Shown here one piece after another: positions 16,964-27,403 of a stretch of 64,000 bases of DNA. This stretch comes from Pedobacter riviphilus (GTDB lineage Bacteria > Bacteroidota > Bacteroidia > Sphingobacteriales > Sphingobacteriaceae). The translations under genes were made by a program, and so were the position numbers. The stretch lies in contig NZ_CP061171.1 of the NCBI RefSeq assembly GCF_014692875.1, positions 1,302,001-1,366,000 of the forward strand, in the 5' to 3' direction. The stretch's first letter is position 1. Every line of letters starts with the position of its first letter. Under the pieces are notes generated by a model. It was not told the DNA's origin and made no database searches. It saw only the letters and a list, made by a program, of their open reading frames with translations.

Positions 16964-18352
16964 CTATAAGTGTATTACTTCTCCGTATGCATCAGCAGCA
17001 GCTTCCATAATAGCTTCGCTCATGGTAGGGTGAGGGTGAACTGATTTAATCATTTCGTGTCCGGTTGTTTCTAATTTACGGGCCACTACAATTTCGGCAA
17101 TCATTTCGGTCACGTTGGCACCAATCATGTGTGCACCTAATAATTCGCCGTATTTGGCATCGAAAATTAATTTTACAAAACCATCTTTTGCACCGGCAGC
17201 ACTTGCTTTTCCTGAAGCTGAGAACGGGAATTTACCTATTTTCAATTCGTAACCTGCTGCTTTTGCTGCTTTTTCGGTATAACCTACTGAAGCAATTTCT
17301 GGTGTGCAATAGGTACATCCCGGGATATTGTTGTAATCTAAAGGCTCTACATGCTGACCCGCAATTTTCTCCACACAGATAATGCCCTCTGCAGAAGCCA
17401 CGTGCGCTAAGGCTTGTCCGCCAACTACATCGCCGATTGCATAATAACCTTTAACTGAAGTGTTATAGAATTCATCGGTAACGATTTTACCTTTTTCGGT
17501 TTTTATGCCGGTTTCTTCTAAACCAATGTTTTCGATGTTGGCCACAATGCCAGCGGCTGAAAGCACGATATCGGCCTCGATAGTCTGCATACCTGAAGCT
17601 GTTTTAACCGAAACTTTGCAGCCTGCACCGCTGGTATCAACAGATTCGACACTGGCTGATGTCATGACATCGATACCGGTTTTTTTCAGGCTGCGTAATA
17701 ATTGTTTAGACACATCTTCATCTTCTACAGGAACAACGTTATCCATAAACTCTACGATGGTTACTTTTGTGCCCATGGTAGCATAGAAATAAGCAAACTC
17801 TACACCAATAGCGCCAGAGCCTACCACTACCATGCTTTTTGGTAATTCGGGAAGTACCATGGCCTGGCGGTAGCCGATAATTTTTTTGCCATCCTGTTTC
17901 AGGTTAGGTAATTCCCTTGAACGGGCACCTGTAGCAATGATGATATTTTTAGCACTTAGTTCCTGCTGAGAACCATCGGCACCTTTAACTTCTAATTTGT
18001 TTCCTGGTTTTACTTTACCAGTGCCCATAATGACGTCAATTTTATTTTTTTTCATTAAAAATTGAACGCCTTTGCTCATGCCATCGGCTACACCACGGCT
18101 ACGTTTTACCACAGCAGCAAAATCGGCAGTAGCACCCGAAGTAGTAATTCCGTAATCAGCAGCATGATTAATATATTCGAAAACCTGAGCACTTTTTAAA
18201 AGTGCTTTAGTAGGGATACAGCCCCAGTTTAAACAAATACCACCTAATGATTCACGCTCAACAATTGCAACTTTTAGTCCCAATTGAGAAGCTCTGATTG
18301 CAGCTACGTAACCACCTGGGCCGCTGCCTAAAACAATAACGTCGTAATTCAT
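16964..18352 (-). CDS. lpdA: Dihydrolipoyl dehydrogenase (E3)
   Basis: This FAD enzyme reoxidises dihydrolipoamide with NAD+ in the pyruvate and 2-oxoglutarate dehydrogenase and glycine cleavage complexes. The 462-residue length is normal. The FAD-binding GSGPGGYVAA is at about residues 9-18, the redox disulfide at Cys40 and Cys45 in GGICLNWGCIPTKA, the NAD-binding GSGAIGVEFA near 178, the second FAD site YAIGDVVGGQALAHVA near 310, and the catalytic HPHPTMSEAI near the C-terminus. The gene stands alone, away from E1 and E2 genes, as is common when E3 is shared between complexes. Confidence 0.96.
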   Translation of the reverse strand: MNYDVIVLGSGPGGYVAAIRASQLGLKVAIVERESLGGICLNWGCIPTKALLKSAQVFEYINHAADYGITTSGATADFAAVVKRSRGVADGMSKGVQFLMKKNKIDVIMGTGKVKPGNKLEVKGADGSQQELSAKNIIIATGARSRELPNLKQDGKKIIGYRQAMVLPELPKSMVVVGSGAIGVEFAYFYATMGTKVTIVEFMDNVVPVEDEDVSKQLLRSLKKTGIDVMTSASVESVDTSGAGCKVSVKTASGMQTIEADIVLSAAGIVANIENIGLEETGIKTEKGKIVTDEFYNTSVKGYYAIGDVVGGQALAHVASAEGIICVEKIAGQHVEPLDYNNIPGCTYCTPEIASVGYTEKAAKAAGYELKIGKFPFSASGKASAAGAKDGFVKLIFDAKYGELLGAHMIGANVTEMIAEIVVARKLETTGHEMIKSVHPHPTMSEAIMEAAADAYGEVIHL

Positions 18353-18967
18353 CTGTTTTTTAATCTATTTTAAAGAGATTTGTTTTTAATTGTTTTGTAT
18401 TATCTGTAATCGTCTGGCTTCATCCCTTAATAGCGGTTACCTATATTCGGATTACAAAAAGTTAAAAGATCTTCATCCTGCAACAATCGCTCAAAACTAA
18501 AAAAAAAATGTCAATTGGCTAGCTCAATGTTGAGGTAACCGCTAAAATTTACAATGATTGAATATTGTTTTGACCCCGATGTTTAAAAATGACGGCTACA
18601 ATTAGGTGGGTTTGCAGAATAATATATGGATAAGCTGACGAAAACTTGGATAATAGCTATGTTTATGATTAAAAAAATGTTGTGGATATGTATTATTTAA
18701 AAAATACCAATGTTAATATAAATTTCATGCTTAAATTATAAGCAACTGTTGGTTTTATTATTAAAAATTTAGTTTTATAAACAATGTATTGATAAACTGA
18801 AAGTTATAATTCATGTAATATGTGTTAAATGTTGAAAAGTTTTGCCTGACTTAATAATTATTTAACATTGGATGTTAAAATGTGTTAAATTTTATTAAGA
18901 CATTTGCAGCAATAAAATCCCCTTTTAGATTATTATTCAACAACAAAAAACATTTAAAAAACAAAGT
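18353..18967. other. Divergent promoter region between lpdA and the Oar-like receptor
   Basis: A 615-base AT-rich gap with no open frame. It must carry the promoters of both divergent genes, but I found no clear TTG-19-TAnnTTTG pair. No repeat of note is seen. Confidence 0.3.
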
Positions 18968-21900
18968 ATGAAGAAATCTTTACTTTTAAGATTAGTACTG
19001 GTTATTGTTGCATTTGTAGGTATTACATTGGGTGTTAACGCACAGGTAACCACATCATCAATGACAGGAACTATTAAGGACGCCAAAGGCGCCTTGCCTG
19101 GTGCAAGTGTTAAAGCAACACATACACCAACTGGGACTGTTTATTCGGTATCTACAAACAACGATGGTCGTTTTACCATCGGTGGTATGCGTGTTGGTGG
19201 TCCTTATACCATTGAAGTAAGTTTTGTTGGTTACAGGCCAGAGAAACAAACTGAAGTTTATTTGAAAATTGGTGAACCTTATTTGTTAAATTTAGTATTA
19301 ACTGATAATAGTTCAACATTAGCCGAAGTTAAAGTTGTTGGTCAAAGTGCTAACAGTATTTTAAATTCAAATAAAAATGGGACTTCAACTGTAATTGCTA
19401 GGCAACAAATTCAATCCTTGCCAACAATTACTCGTAGTGTTAACGATTTAACCCGCTTAACACCACAGGCTAATAGTACATCAATTGGTGGCGGTAATTA
19501 CCGTTCAAACAACTTTACTGTAGATGGTGCTAACTTTAATAACCAATTTGGTATTGGTCAGAATATCCCCGCCGGCGGTTCGCCCATTTCAATTGATGCA
19601 TTAGAGCAGATTTCAATCAACGTAACACCTTATGATGTTCGTCAGACTGGTTTTACTGGAGGTTCTATAAGTGCTGTAACCCGTTCTGGTACGAATACCT
19701 TCCAGGGTAGTGCTTTTTATACCATGCGTGGTGAAGAACAACAAGGTAAAAGAATCGGAGAAACTTATCGTATTCCAGATGCAGCAATTCAGAAATTAGA
19801 TGAAAAAAACTTTGGTTTTAGTCTTGGTGGTCCAATTATAAAGGATAAGTTATTCTTTTTTGCTAATTATGAAAAGAAACACACTATCCAGCCAGGAACA
19901 ACAAGAATTGCATCTTCTCCTTCATTGCCTTATGGAGCTCCAGGTACCCCTAATACTGTTGTGCCAGCTAGTCAATCGCTTTTGAACGAAATTTCTTCAT
20001 ATTTAGATGCTAAATATGGTTATAAAACAGGACCATATCAAGGATATTCAAATGTAAGTGATAACGAAAAAATGTTTGCCCGTTTAGACTGGAACATTAC
20101 TAAAAATCATCGTTTTAGTGTTAGGTATAATCAGGTAGAAAGTCAAAGCCCTTCTCCAGCTAGTACATCTGTAACCAACTCAGGAGTTACTGGCGCGTTG
20201 AGTTATAACAATAATAGGTCGGGTACTGCAAATAATGCTGGATTACCTTTTTATAATTCTAACTATTACCAGGCGGCAAACCTATATTCTGCAGTGGCAG
20301 AGTTAACGTCGAACTTTGGTAGCAAACTAACAAATGTTGCACGTGCTACTTACTCGCACCAAAACGATCCAAGAAATTCAGATAGTTCTCCATTTCCTTT
20401 AGTTGATATCTTGGATGGAACCCAAAATGCTTCAAATGCAGGAAATGTTTTGACCACTTTTGGGTATGAACCATTCACTTACGGGAATTTAAGAGATGTT
20501 AAAGGATATACTTATTCTGATGACTTGAGCTTAGCTTTAGGAAAGCATAATATTACCTTAGGTTTGCAAGCTGAATTCAGTACTACCAAAAATGGATTTC
20601 AGCGTTTTGGTACTGGTTTCTACACTTTCAAATCATGGGATGACTTCAAAAATGGAGCTAAGCCGCTGCAATATTCTGTAACTTATCCATTAACTGCTGA
20701 TGGTTCTCAAGCTTTCCCTAGCTTTAAGTTCGCTCAATATTCAGCCTATTTACAAGATGAATTTACCGTTTCTGACCGTTTAAAATTAACAGCCGGCTTG
20801 CGTATTGAACAAGCAACTTATCCGGATGCTCCAGAAATTAAAACGCACCCTCTTGTAGCTGCTCAAACTTTCCATGATGGAAGAAAAGTAGATACAGGTG
20901 TTTTACCAGAAAATAGATTATCATATTCTCCACGTTTTGGCTTTAACTGGGATGTGATGGGAGATCGTTCATTCCAAGTTCGTGGAGGTACAGGTATTTT
21001 TACCGGTCGTGTTCCATTTGTATGGATTGTATCACAATCAAGTGATGCAGGTTTGTTACAGTATTTACAAACTTACTCTAGTCTTAATGGTGGGGCTGTT
21101 CCTTCATTTAATCCAAGTATTGCTCCAAATTTACTTACAGCAACTAAGCCGGCCGCAGGGACTAGTATCCCAGGAACCATTAGTATTATGTCACCGGATT
21201 TAAAATTCCCTCAGACTTGGAAATCAAGTTTAGCATTTGATGTTAAATTGCCTTGGGGAATAGTAGGAACATTAGAAGGTATTTATGGTAAAGATTTAAA
21301 TGTCGCTGTCGCTAAAAACATCAATCTGGTGAATCCAACTGCAACCAATATTGCTGGTTATCCTGATAATAGACCATTGTATCCAAACTCTGTTGCCGGA
21401 AGACAAGAAGTAGATATTAATGCAGCTGGTATCCCTACTGCTAATGGAACATCTTCATTAAATGTTACCGAGATGACAAATGCAAAAGGTGGTTATAACT
21501 GGATGATTACTGGTCAGTTAACTAAGCAGTTTAACAGCGGAATATCAGCAATGATTGCTTATACACGTTCAGATCAACGTAATTACGGTGATGGTGGTGG
21601 GGATCAGCTAGGTAACTTATGGTCAATTCCTGCTACATCTACTAATCCAAATATTCCAACATTAAGTTATTCTCAAAACTTAAATCCAGATCGTATCATT
21701 GCAAGTGTTTCATATAGAAAAGAGTATCTTAAAAACTTAGCTACTTCATTCTCATTGTTTTATGAAGGATCTCAACAAGGAAGATATTCATATGTATATG
21801 GTGCTGATTATAATAGAGATGGTGTTTCTGGAAATGACTTGATTTATATTCCTAAAGATGCATCTGAAATAAATTTTGTTGCTGTACCGGCAAACTTAGT

Positions 21901-22360
21901 AAGTACCTCTACTGTAACTAGAGCATATCCTAGATCATATACTGCAGCAGAACAAAGTGCTATTTTTGAAACTTATATAGCGCAAGATCCATATTTAAGT
22001 AAACATAGAGGAGAATATGCACAGCGTAATGCTGCAACTTCTCCATGGAGAAATCAATTCGATTTAAGAATTACTCAACAAATCTTCAAGAATTACGGTA
22101 AGTCAAAAAATACTTTTGAATTTACAGCAGACATTTTTAATGTTGGTAATTTGTTAAACCGTAAGTGGGGTAATGTAAATTTTGTTAATAATGCTAGTAT
22201 TTTGGTTCCTCAAAATGCATCAGCGATTAATGATACTACTAAACCAACATTTATTCTTGCTGCTGCCCAAGGTGATATAGTTAGAAATACTTTTGGTACT
22301 TCTCAAACTATTTCTTCTACTTATTATATGCAATTTGGTGTTCGTTACATTTTTAACTAA
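18968..22360 (+). CDS. Oar-like TonB-dependent outer membrane receptor
   Basis: An 1130-residue outer membrane protein. A signal peptide ends near residue 26 (GVNAQ). A carboxypeptidase-regulatory-like domain follows at about 28-115 (GTIKDAKGALPGASV, VSFVGY), then a plug domain with NDLTRLTPQAN and the Oar signature YDVRQTGFTGGSISAVTRSG near 220-238, and a large beta-barrel ending in aromatic-rich YYMQFGVRYIFN. It would import a ligand using energy from TonB-ExbB-ExbD. Unlike SusC it has no SusD partner, and no enzyme gene is next to it, so the substrate is unknown. A terminator follows directly, so it is a single-gene unit. Confidence 0.9.
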   Translation: MKKSLLLRLVLVIVAFVGITLGVNAQVTTSSMTGTIKDAKGALPGASVKATHTPTGTVYSVSTNNDGRFTIGGMRVGGPYTIEVSFVGYRPEKQTEVYLKIGEPYLLNLVLTDNSSTLAEVKVVGQSANSILNSNKNGTSTVIARQQIQSLPTITRSVNDLTRLTPQANSTSIGGGNYRSNNFTVDGANFNNQFGIGQNIPAGGSPISIDALEQISINVTPYDVRQTGFTGGSISAVTRSGTNTFQGSAFYTMRGEEQQGKRIGETYRIPDAAIQKLDEKNFGFSLGGPIIKDKLFFFANYEKKHTIQPGTTRIASSPSLPYGAPGTPNTVVPASQSLLNEISSYLDAKYGYKTGPYQGYSNVSDNEKMFARLDWNITKNHRFSVRYNQVESQSPSPASTSVTNSGVTGALSYNNNRSGTANNAGLPFYNSNYYQAANLYSAVAELTSNFGSKLTNVARATYSHQNDPRNSDSSPFPLVDILDGTQNASNAGNVLTTFGYEPFTYGNLRDVKGYTYSDDLSLALGKHNITLGLQAEFSTTKNGFQRFGTGFYTFKSWDDFKNGAKPLQYSVTYPLTADGSQAFPSFKFAQYSAYLQDEFTVSDRLKLTAGLRIEQATYPDAPEIKTHPLVAAQTFHDGRKVDTGVLPENRLSYSPRFGFNWDVMGDRSFQVRGGTGIFTGRVPFVWIVSQSSDAGLLQYLQTYSSLNGGAVPSFNPSIAPNLLTATKPAAGTSIPGTISIMSPDLKFPQTWKSSLAFDVKLPWGIVGTLEGIYGKDLNVAVAKNINLVNPTATNIAGYPDNRPLYPNSVAGRQEVDINAAGIPTANGTSSLNVTEMTNAKGGYNWMITGQLTKQFNSGISAMIAYTRSDQRNYGDGGGDQLGNLWSIPATSTNPNIPTLSYSQNLNPDRIIASVSYRKEYLKNLATSFSLFYEGSQQGRYSYVYGADYNRDGVSGNDLIYIPKDASEINFVAVPANLVSTSTVTRAYPRSYTAAEQSAIFETYIAQDPYLSKHRGEYAQRNAATSPWRNQFDLRITQQIFKNYGKSKNTFEFTADIFNVGNLLNRKWGNVNFVNNASILVPQNASAINDTTKPTFILAAAQGDIVRNTFGTSQTISSTYYMQFGVRYIFN

Positions 22361-22380
22361 CACTCAAAATGATAAACGTC

Positions 22381-22411
22381 AAAGCCCCGATCATTCGATC
22401 GGGGCTTTTTG
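22381..22411 (+). terminator. Terminator of the Oar-like receptor gene
   Basis: AAAGCCCCGATC pairs perfectly with GATCGGGGCTTT around ATTC, followed by T residues. Confidence 0.9.
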
Positions 22412-22461
22412 TTATAAAGCTGAATACTAATGGGATTTATTGAAGCAAACTATTCAGATTA

Positions 22462-23097
22462 CTATCCTACCTCTTTTTTAACCTTTGCCGGCACACCCGC
22501 AACCATCACATGTGGCGGAACATCTTTTGTAACACAAGCGCCAGCGGCTACATAGGCTCCTTTTTCAATGGTTACGCCTGGGATTACCGTTGCGCCAGCA
22601 CCTATAAAAACACCTTCGTTAATGTTTACGTTTCCGGCAATGGTTACGCCGGGAGAAATGGTCACGTAGTTTTCTACTATGCAATCGTGGCTGATGTTGC
22701 AGTTGGAATTAACAATACAGTGGTTACCGATACGCACATTTGCATTGATTACACAGCCTGGTGCAATACAGTTGCCATAACCAATTTTAATAGAGGGACT
22801 GATATAATTGTGCCGATGGATGATATTGATGAATTGATAGCCTTTGTTTTCTAATGGCTTAATGATCGATTTTCTTTCATAAGTGCCTATTGCACCAATT
22901 AATGCAATATGTAAAGCAGCAGGATGTTTTTCTAAAAAGGATGGTAAAAAAATAACTGGCTTGGCTATATTTGGATGATTAACGGCATTATCCAGGTTTA
23001 TTACATATCCTGCTAATTGATATTCGTTATTGCCGTTTAAATATTCGCTAAGCTCTGTAGCATGTTTGCCTGCACCAAGAAGATATACATTGATCAT
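22462..23097 (-). CDS. NeuD/PglD-like sugar O-acyltransferase (left-handed beta-helix)
   Basis: An acetyltransferase of the NeuD/PglD/hexapeptide family, which acetylates sugars using acetyl-CoA. The frame extends to 23142, but I place the start at the ATG at 23097, giving 211 residues that open with MINVYLLGAGKHA, the usual NeuD beginning. The N-terminal half is a Rossmann-like domain (GAGKHA; IALIGAIGTYERK), and the second half shows hexapeptide repeats (IGNHCIVNSNCNISHDC, VTIAGNVNINEGVFIGAG) with the catalytic His in NISHDC. It ends in VMVAGVPAKV. No polysaccharide genes are near, so its target is unknown. Confidence 0.87.
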   Translation of the reverse strand: MINVYLLGAGKHATELSEYLNGNNEYQLAGYVINLDNAVNHPNIAKPVIFLPSFLEKHPAALHIALIGAIGTYERKSIIKPLENKGYQFINIIHRHNYISPSIKIGYGNCIAPGCVINANVRIGNHCIVNSNCNISHDCIVENYVTISPGVTIAGNVNINEGVFIGAGATVIPGVTIEKGAYVAAGACVTKDVPPHVMVAGVPAKVKKEVG

Positions 23098-23142
23098 AAC
23101 ATTATTCCTGTTTGGAGTAATTTGTTTAAATCCAATATACAT

Positions 23143-23508
23143 TTATATCAGCAAAATTAAATGATGTATCGATAAAGATATAATGTTGAGCGACAGGTAT
23201 TTTAACGAATGTATTTTTAAAATGATATTTCATGTAATAAAGTAACTACTTGATGTAAAAAAATAACCGCCTTAATAGTTGATAACTATTTTTATAATGG
23301 AAAACAAAAAAATCTATCTATGAAACATACACTCTCTCAGAAAAAGATCTTTTCATTGAACTAGAATACCTTAGAACCGTTTTTTAAACAGTTTATCCCT
23401 TCAATTCTAATTCTCTTTTAATCCCTAAACTTTTGTGCTTTTATAGTAGGCCAGCCATTGTTTTACGTAATAATTAATCAACATGAATTAAAATTAAAAC
23501 ATCTAAAC
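23143..23508. other. Intergenic region before the astacin-like gene
   Basis: About 360 AT-rich bases without a convincing gene. An in-frame ATG at 23458 would extend the protease upstream but lacks a signal peptide, so I treat it as non-coding. The promoter of the protease gene should lie here. Confidence 0.3.
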
Positions 23509-24684
23509 ATGAAAAAAGTCTATTATGCTATTGCAGCGCTTATTGTCTTTATCAGTGCCTGTAAAAAAGAAGCTTCTGTTAATGAGGCACAATCACAAAA
23601 TACTCCGGGTAAAGTAATTACCTATCATTTAAAGAACGGTGGGCAGGTTACTGCTCAAATTAACAACAGAGGAGAATATGTTGTTGGGGGCGATGTTATT
23701 TTATCAAAAGACCAGATCGCTTATTTAGAATACAATAAAGTATCAAGCGATAAAACATCCACTCCAAGAAGCACTTTTACCACTGAATTTCAAAAGCTTT
23801 GGCCTGGTGGCGTAGTTTATTATACGATTAGTAATACTATCAATAGTAGTAATATAGGACTAGCTATAAATGAATGGGAGTCTAATACCTCAATTCGTTT
23901 TATTCAACGTACTAATCAAACAAATTATGTGGATTTTAGTTATCCACCTACTCAGGGTTCTGGCTCATCTCAATTAGGGATGATTGGGGGTAGACAAGAA
24001 ATAAAACTAGTGAACAATGCGAGTTTTAGGACGGTGGTACATGAAATAGGACATGCGGTTGGCTTAATGCACGAACAAACCAGATCAGATAGAGATCAAT
24101 ACATTAATGTTAATTACGGAAACATAAATAACGATTGGAAGTCTCAATATGATATCTACAATTTGGGAGCTGGCTATCAAACAGGAACTTTTGATTTTAA
24201 TTCTATTATGTTATATCGCTCTTATGCAGTTGAAGCCAGCGTAAACGGAAATCCATCACCGCAAATGACAAAAAAAGATGGCTCTACATGGAGCGATAGC
24301 TATTACCTTTCGCAAGGAGATATTGATGGTGTTAATTATTTATATATGCCAATTAATATTGATATGTTTTATACTGATGAGTATGTAAACGAGCAAAATG
24401 AGTATGTAAATCGGTCTACTCGTCAGGCAAAGATTAAATTTTATGATATTAATTTTAACCAGATGGGGTTACCTAAACCAATTAAAATCAAAATTGTATC
24501 AACTAGGAAAGAATATAATAATCATAATTATGTTTATGAAGTTCAAGAATCAATTCAGACACTCTCGGTTAATACACAAGAGTATTTTTTAGGTACAGAA
24601 ATTTTTCAAGAACAATATGATCAAAACATGAATGAAGTGGATGGGTCTTATAGTATAACTTATTACGCAATTAGAATCCAATGA
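23509..24684 (+). CDS. Astacin-type (M12A) zinc metalloprotease, lipoprotein
   Basis: A 391-residue protein from the ATG at 23509, which starts a lipoprotein signal (MKKVYYAIAALIVFISAC, lipid on Cys18). A longer frame from 23458 would bury this signal. The zinc motif HEIGHAVGLMHEQTRSD starts at about residue 178, the full astacin signature HExxHxxGxxHExxRxD, and a Met-turn SIMLYRS follows near 232. The region between Cys18 and about 90 probably acts as a propeptide. A C-terminal domain of about 110 residues has no evident function. The enzyme should be anchored outside the inner membrane. The gene is AT-rich compared with its neighbours and may be acquired. Confidence 0.88.
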   Translation: MKKVYYAIAALIVFISACKKEASVNEAQSQNTPGKVITYHLKNGGQVTAQINNRGEYVVGGDVILSKDQIAYLEYNKVSSDKTSTPRSTFTTEFQKLWPGGVVYYTISNTINSSNIGLAINEWESNTSIRFIQRTNQTNYVDFSYPPTQGSGSSQLGMIGGRQEIKLVNNASFRTVVHEIGHAVGLMHEQTRSDRDQYINVNYGNINNDWKSQYDIYNLGAGYQTGTFDFNSIMLYRSYAVEASVNGNPSPQMTKKDGSTWSDSYYLSQGDIDGVNYLYMPINIDMFYTDEYVNEQNEYVNRSTRQAKIKFYDINFNQMGLPKPIKIKIVSTRKEYNNHNYVYEVQESIQTLSVNTQEYFLGTEIFQEQYDQNMNEVDGSYSITYYAIRIQ

Positions 24685-24893
24685 TAATTCCATTTTTATT
24701 CTAAATTCAAGATCAAAATATTAAGCTAAATATCTTAAATAATGAGAGATAATTTAGTGTCGCTTTGTTTTAAATAAGGCTTTTACTATATTTTAGTAGG
24801 ATTGAGTTATCATTCTAATAGGTGTATTTTATTGATATCTGAGGTTGCAAAGAGAGGAAAGTACCTTTCATAAATTTGTAGACCGTGAATAAC

Positions 24894-24928
24894 AAAAAAG
24901 GGCTGAAATACAATTTCAGCCCTTTTTT
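24894..24928. terminator. Bidirectional terminator
   Basis: AAAAAAGGGCTGAAAT pairs with ATTTCAGCCCTTTTTT. It sits between the convergent protease and purM genes and has A and T runs on both sides. Confidence 0.9.
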
Positions 24929-24943
24929 GTTATTTTTTATTCC

Positions 24944-26125
24944 TTAATTATAAACAAAAGTACCCTTTTCGCTTTCGATAGTCACCTGTTTCTGATCGCC
25001 TTTTTCTACGCGGCCGATAATCTTCGCATCGATATTAAAGCTTTTTGATATTTCTATAATGCTTTCGGCGATTTCTTGTGGTACGTAAAGTTCCATTCTG
25101 TGTCCCATATTAAACACTTTGTACATTTCTTTCCAATCGGTACCCGATTGTTCTTGTATCAGTTTAAATAGTGGTGGAACAGGGAATAAATTGTCTTTTA
25201 TAACGTGAATATCATCATTGATGAAATGAAGCACCTTGGTTTGTGCGCCACCACTGCAGTGCACAATACCATTGATCTGGTTACGGTAGCTTTCTAAAAT
25301 CTTTTTGATTACCGGTGCATAGGTACGGGTAGGAGAGAGTACCAGTTTACCAACGGTTATTTTACCAAAACCATCGATTTCAATTTCGTCGGTTAGTTTT
25401 TTACCGCCCGAAAAAACCAGGTCGAAAGGCACTGCCGGATCAAAACTTTCAGGATAGTTATTGGCAATAGACTTCTCAAAAACATCGTGACGGGCAGAGG
25501 TTAAGCCATTTGAGCCCATACCGCCATTATATTCGGTTTCGTAAGTGGCTTGTCCGGAAGAAGCCAGTGCCACAATTACGTCACCAGGTTTAATATTATC
25601 GTTACTGATGATCTCTTCGCGCTTTAAACGGCAGGTCACTGTAGAATCGACAATAATGGTCCTCACTAAATCGCCAACATCGGCAGTTTCGCCGCCGGTA
25701 GAATAAATTGAGATGCCTTGCTCGCGCAGATCGGCTAAAATTTCTTCCGTTCCGTTAATTACAGCAGCAATTACTTCACCAGGAATCAGGTTTTTATTGC
25801 GGCCAATGGTTGATGACAGGAGGATATTATCGGTAACACCAACGCAGATTAAATCGTCGATATTCATGATAATGGCATCTTGAGCAATCCCTTTCCATAC
25901 GGAGATATCGCCGGTTTCTTTCCAGTATACGTAAGCTAATGATGATTTGGTGCCTGCGCCATCGGCATGCATGATGTTACAGTAAGACGCATCACCACCT
26001 AAAATATCAGGAATGATTTTGCAGAATGCTTTTGGGAAAATTCCTTTATCGATGTTTTTGATGGCATTGTGCACATCTTCTTTTGAGGCAGAAACGCCAC
26101 GTTGATTGTACCTGTTATCACTCAT
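24944..26125 (-). CDS. purM: Phosphoribosylformylglycinamidine cyclo-ligase (AIR synthetase)
   Basis: This enzyme closes the imidazole ring in purine synthesis, turning FGAM into AIR with ATP. The 393-residue length fits the Bacteroidota form. The start YNQRGVSASKEDV, the metal/substrate loop MHADGAGTKSSLAY near residue 53, the signature GGETADVGDLVRT near 143-155, the ALASSGQATYETEYNGGMGSNGL region near 195, and the C-terminal GHRMELYVP are all present. It stands alone; purL, acting one step earlier, is 6 kb away. A TATCTTTG box 8-15 bases before the start suggests an almost leaderless transcript. Confidence 0.95.
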   Translation of the reverse strand: MSDNRYNQRGVSASKEDVHNAIKNIDKGIFPKAFCKIIPDILGGDASYCNIMHADGAGTKSSLAYVYWKETGDISVWKGIAQDAIIMNIDDLICVGVTDNILLSSTIGRNKNLIPGEVIAAVINGTEEILADLREQGISIYSTGGETADVGDLVRTIIVDSTVTCRLKREEIISNDNIKPGDVIVALASSGQATYETEYNGGMGSNGLTSARHDVFEKSIANNYPESFDPAVPFDLVFSGGKKLTDEIEIDGFGKITVGKLVLSPTRTYAPVIKKILESYRNQINGIVHCSGGAQTKVLHFINDDIHVIKDNLFPVPPLFKLIQEQSGTDWKEMYKVFNMGHRMELYVPQEIAESIIEISKSFNIDAKIIGRVEKGDQKQVTIESEKGTFVYN

Positions 26126-26132
26126 GTTGGCG

Positions 26133-26140
26133 CAAAGATA
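26133..26140 (-). promoter_or_regulatory. Candidate -7 box (TATCTTTG) for purM
   Basis: The minus strand reads TATCTTTG seven bases before the start codon, fitting TAnnTTTG and a near-leaderless mRNA. No TTG lies at the ideal upstream spacing. Confidence 0.35.
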
Positions 26141-26300
26141 AGGTTTTAAGGGGAAAGACTAAAGCTAAATACGTAAGGTTTTTTATGGCTAAATGGCAAG
26201 GCTTTTTTGCGCCTTAGGCACCAGGGTTTGTTTGCCACGAAGGCACAAAGATTTAAAGTTGTAAAAGGGATGGTTTCATTTTTTTTGAAAGTGATGTCCG

Positions 26301-27270
26301 TTTTTCATGGCGGTCTGCAGCCCCGCTTTTCCTCCTGCCGTTTTAAATTTCTTAGATTAAAAAAAACTGTCGATTAAAACGGCATCCGTTCAATCGGGCT
26401 TAGGGTACTGAGAATTGCGCGTGATGGCGGTTTTTTTCCTTGCACGAGCCTATGTTAAATAAACCTGATTGCATGGATGCTGTAAACGGTGGATTTAAAA
26501 GTTGAAGAAAATTTTACAGCAGGAAAGAAAGCAGGACTGGATTAACCAATGAGCACTGGGACTGCTTTCCTGGAAAAATATTAGCTTACTAAGCCACTAA
26601 CCATGATGAAAATAATGTAATTGGAAAAGGTTTTGGAAGTGAGCGTTAGTTTTTCATGGCGGTCTGCAGCCCCGCTTTCCCTCCTGCCGTTTTAAATTTC
26701 TTAGATTAAAAAACTGTCGATTAAAACGGCATCCGTACAATCGGGCTTAGGGTACTGAGGATTGTTCGTGATGGCGGTTTTTTCCCTTACACGGGCCTAT
26801 GTTAAATAAACCTGATTGCATGGATGCTGTAAACGGTGGATTTAAAAGTTGAAGAAAATTTTACAGCAGGAAGGAAAGCAGGACTGGACTAACCGATGAG
26901 CACTGGGACTGCTTTCCTGGAAAAATATTAGCTTACTAAGCCACTAACCATGATGAAAATAATGTAATTGGAAAAGGTTTTGGAAGTGGAAGGTAGTCTT
27001 TCATGGCGGTTTTCAGCCCCGCTTTTCCTCCTGCCGTTTTAAATTTCTTAGATTAAAAAAAACTGTCGATTAAAACGGCATCCGTACAATCGGGCTTAGG
27101 GTACTGAGGATTGCGCGTGATGGCGGTTTTTTTCCTTGCACTGGCCTATGTTAAATAAACCTGATTGCATGGATGCTGTGAGAGATGGATTAAAGAACTG
27201 AAGTGAAGTTTACGGCAGGAAGAAAAGCAGGACTGGATTAACCAATGAGCACTGCTATTGCTTTCCATAA
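26301..27270. repeat. Tandem array of three ~348-bp units
   Basis: Three head-to-tail copies begin at about 26301, 26650 and 26997, giving periods of 349 and 347 bases. The first two are nearly identical; the third drifts after about 27170 and ends near 27270. Each unit holds an inverted pair GCCGTTTTAA / TTAAAACGGC about 25 bases apart, 'ATAAACCTGATTGCATGG', and a GGAAAGAAAGCAGGACTGG ... CTGCTTTCC inverted pair. No open frame runs across the array, so it appears non-coding. A diverged relative lies at about 31230-31540. Function is unknown. Confidence 0.85.
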
Positions 27271-27403
27271 AAAAGAAGCTATCAGATCCACTGTGAATAG
27301 ATCCTGAAACAAGTTCAGGATGACGGTATGTAGGAATTTCAATTAAACGATTAACCAGTTTGCAATTTTCAGTTGTTAAGATGACCGGACCAATTGAACC
27401 AAC

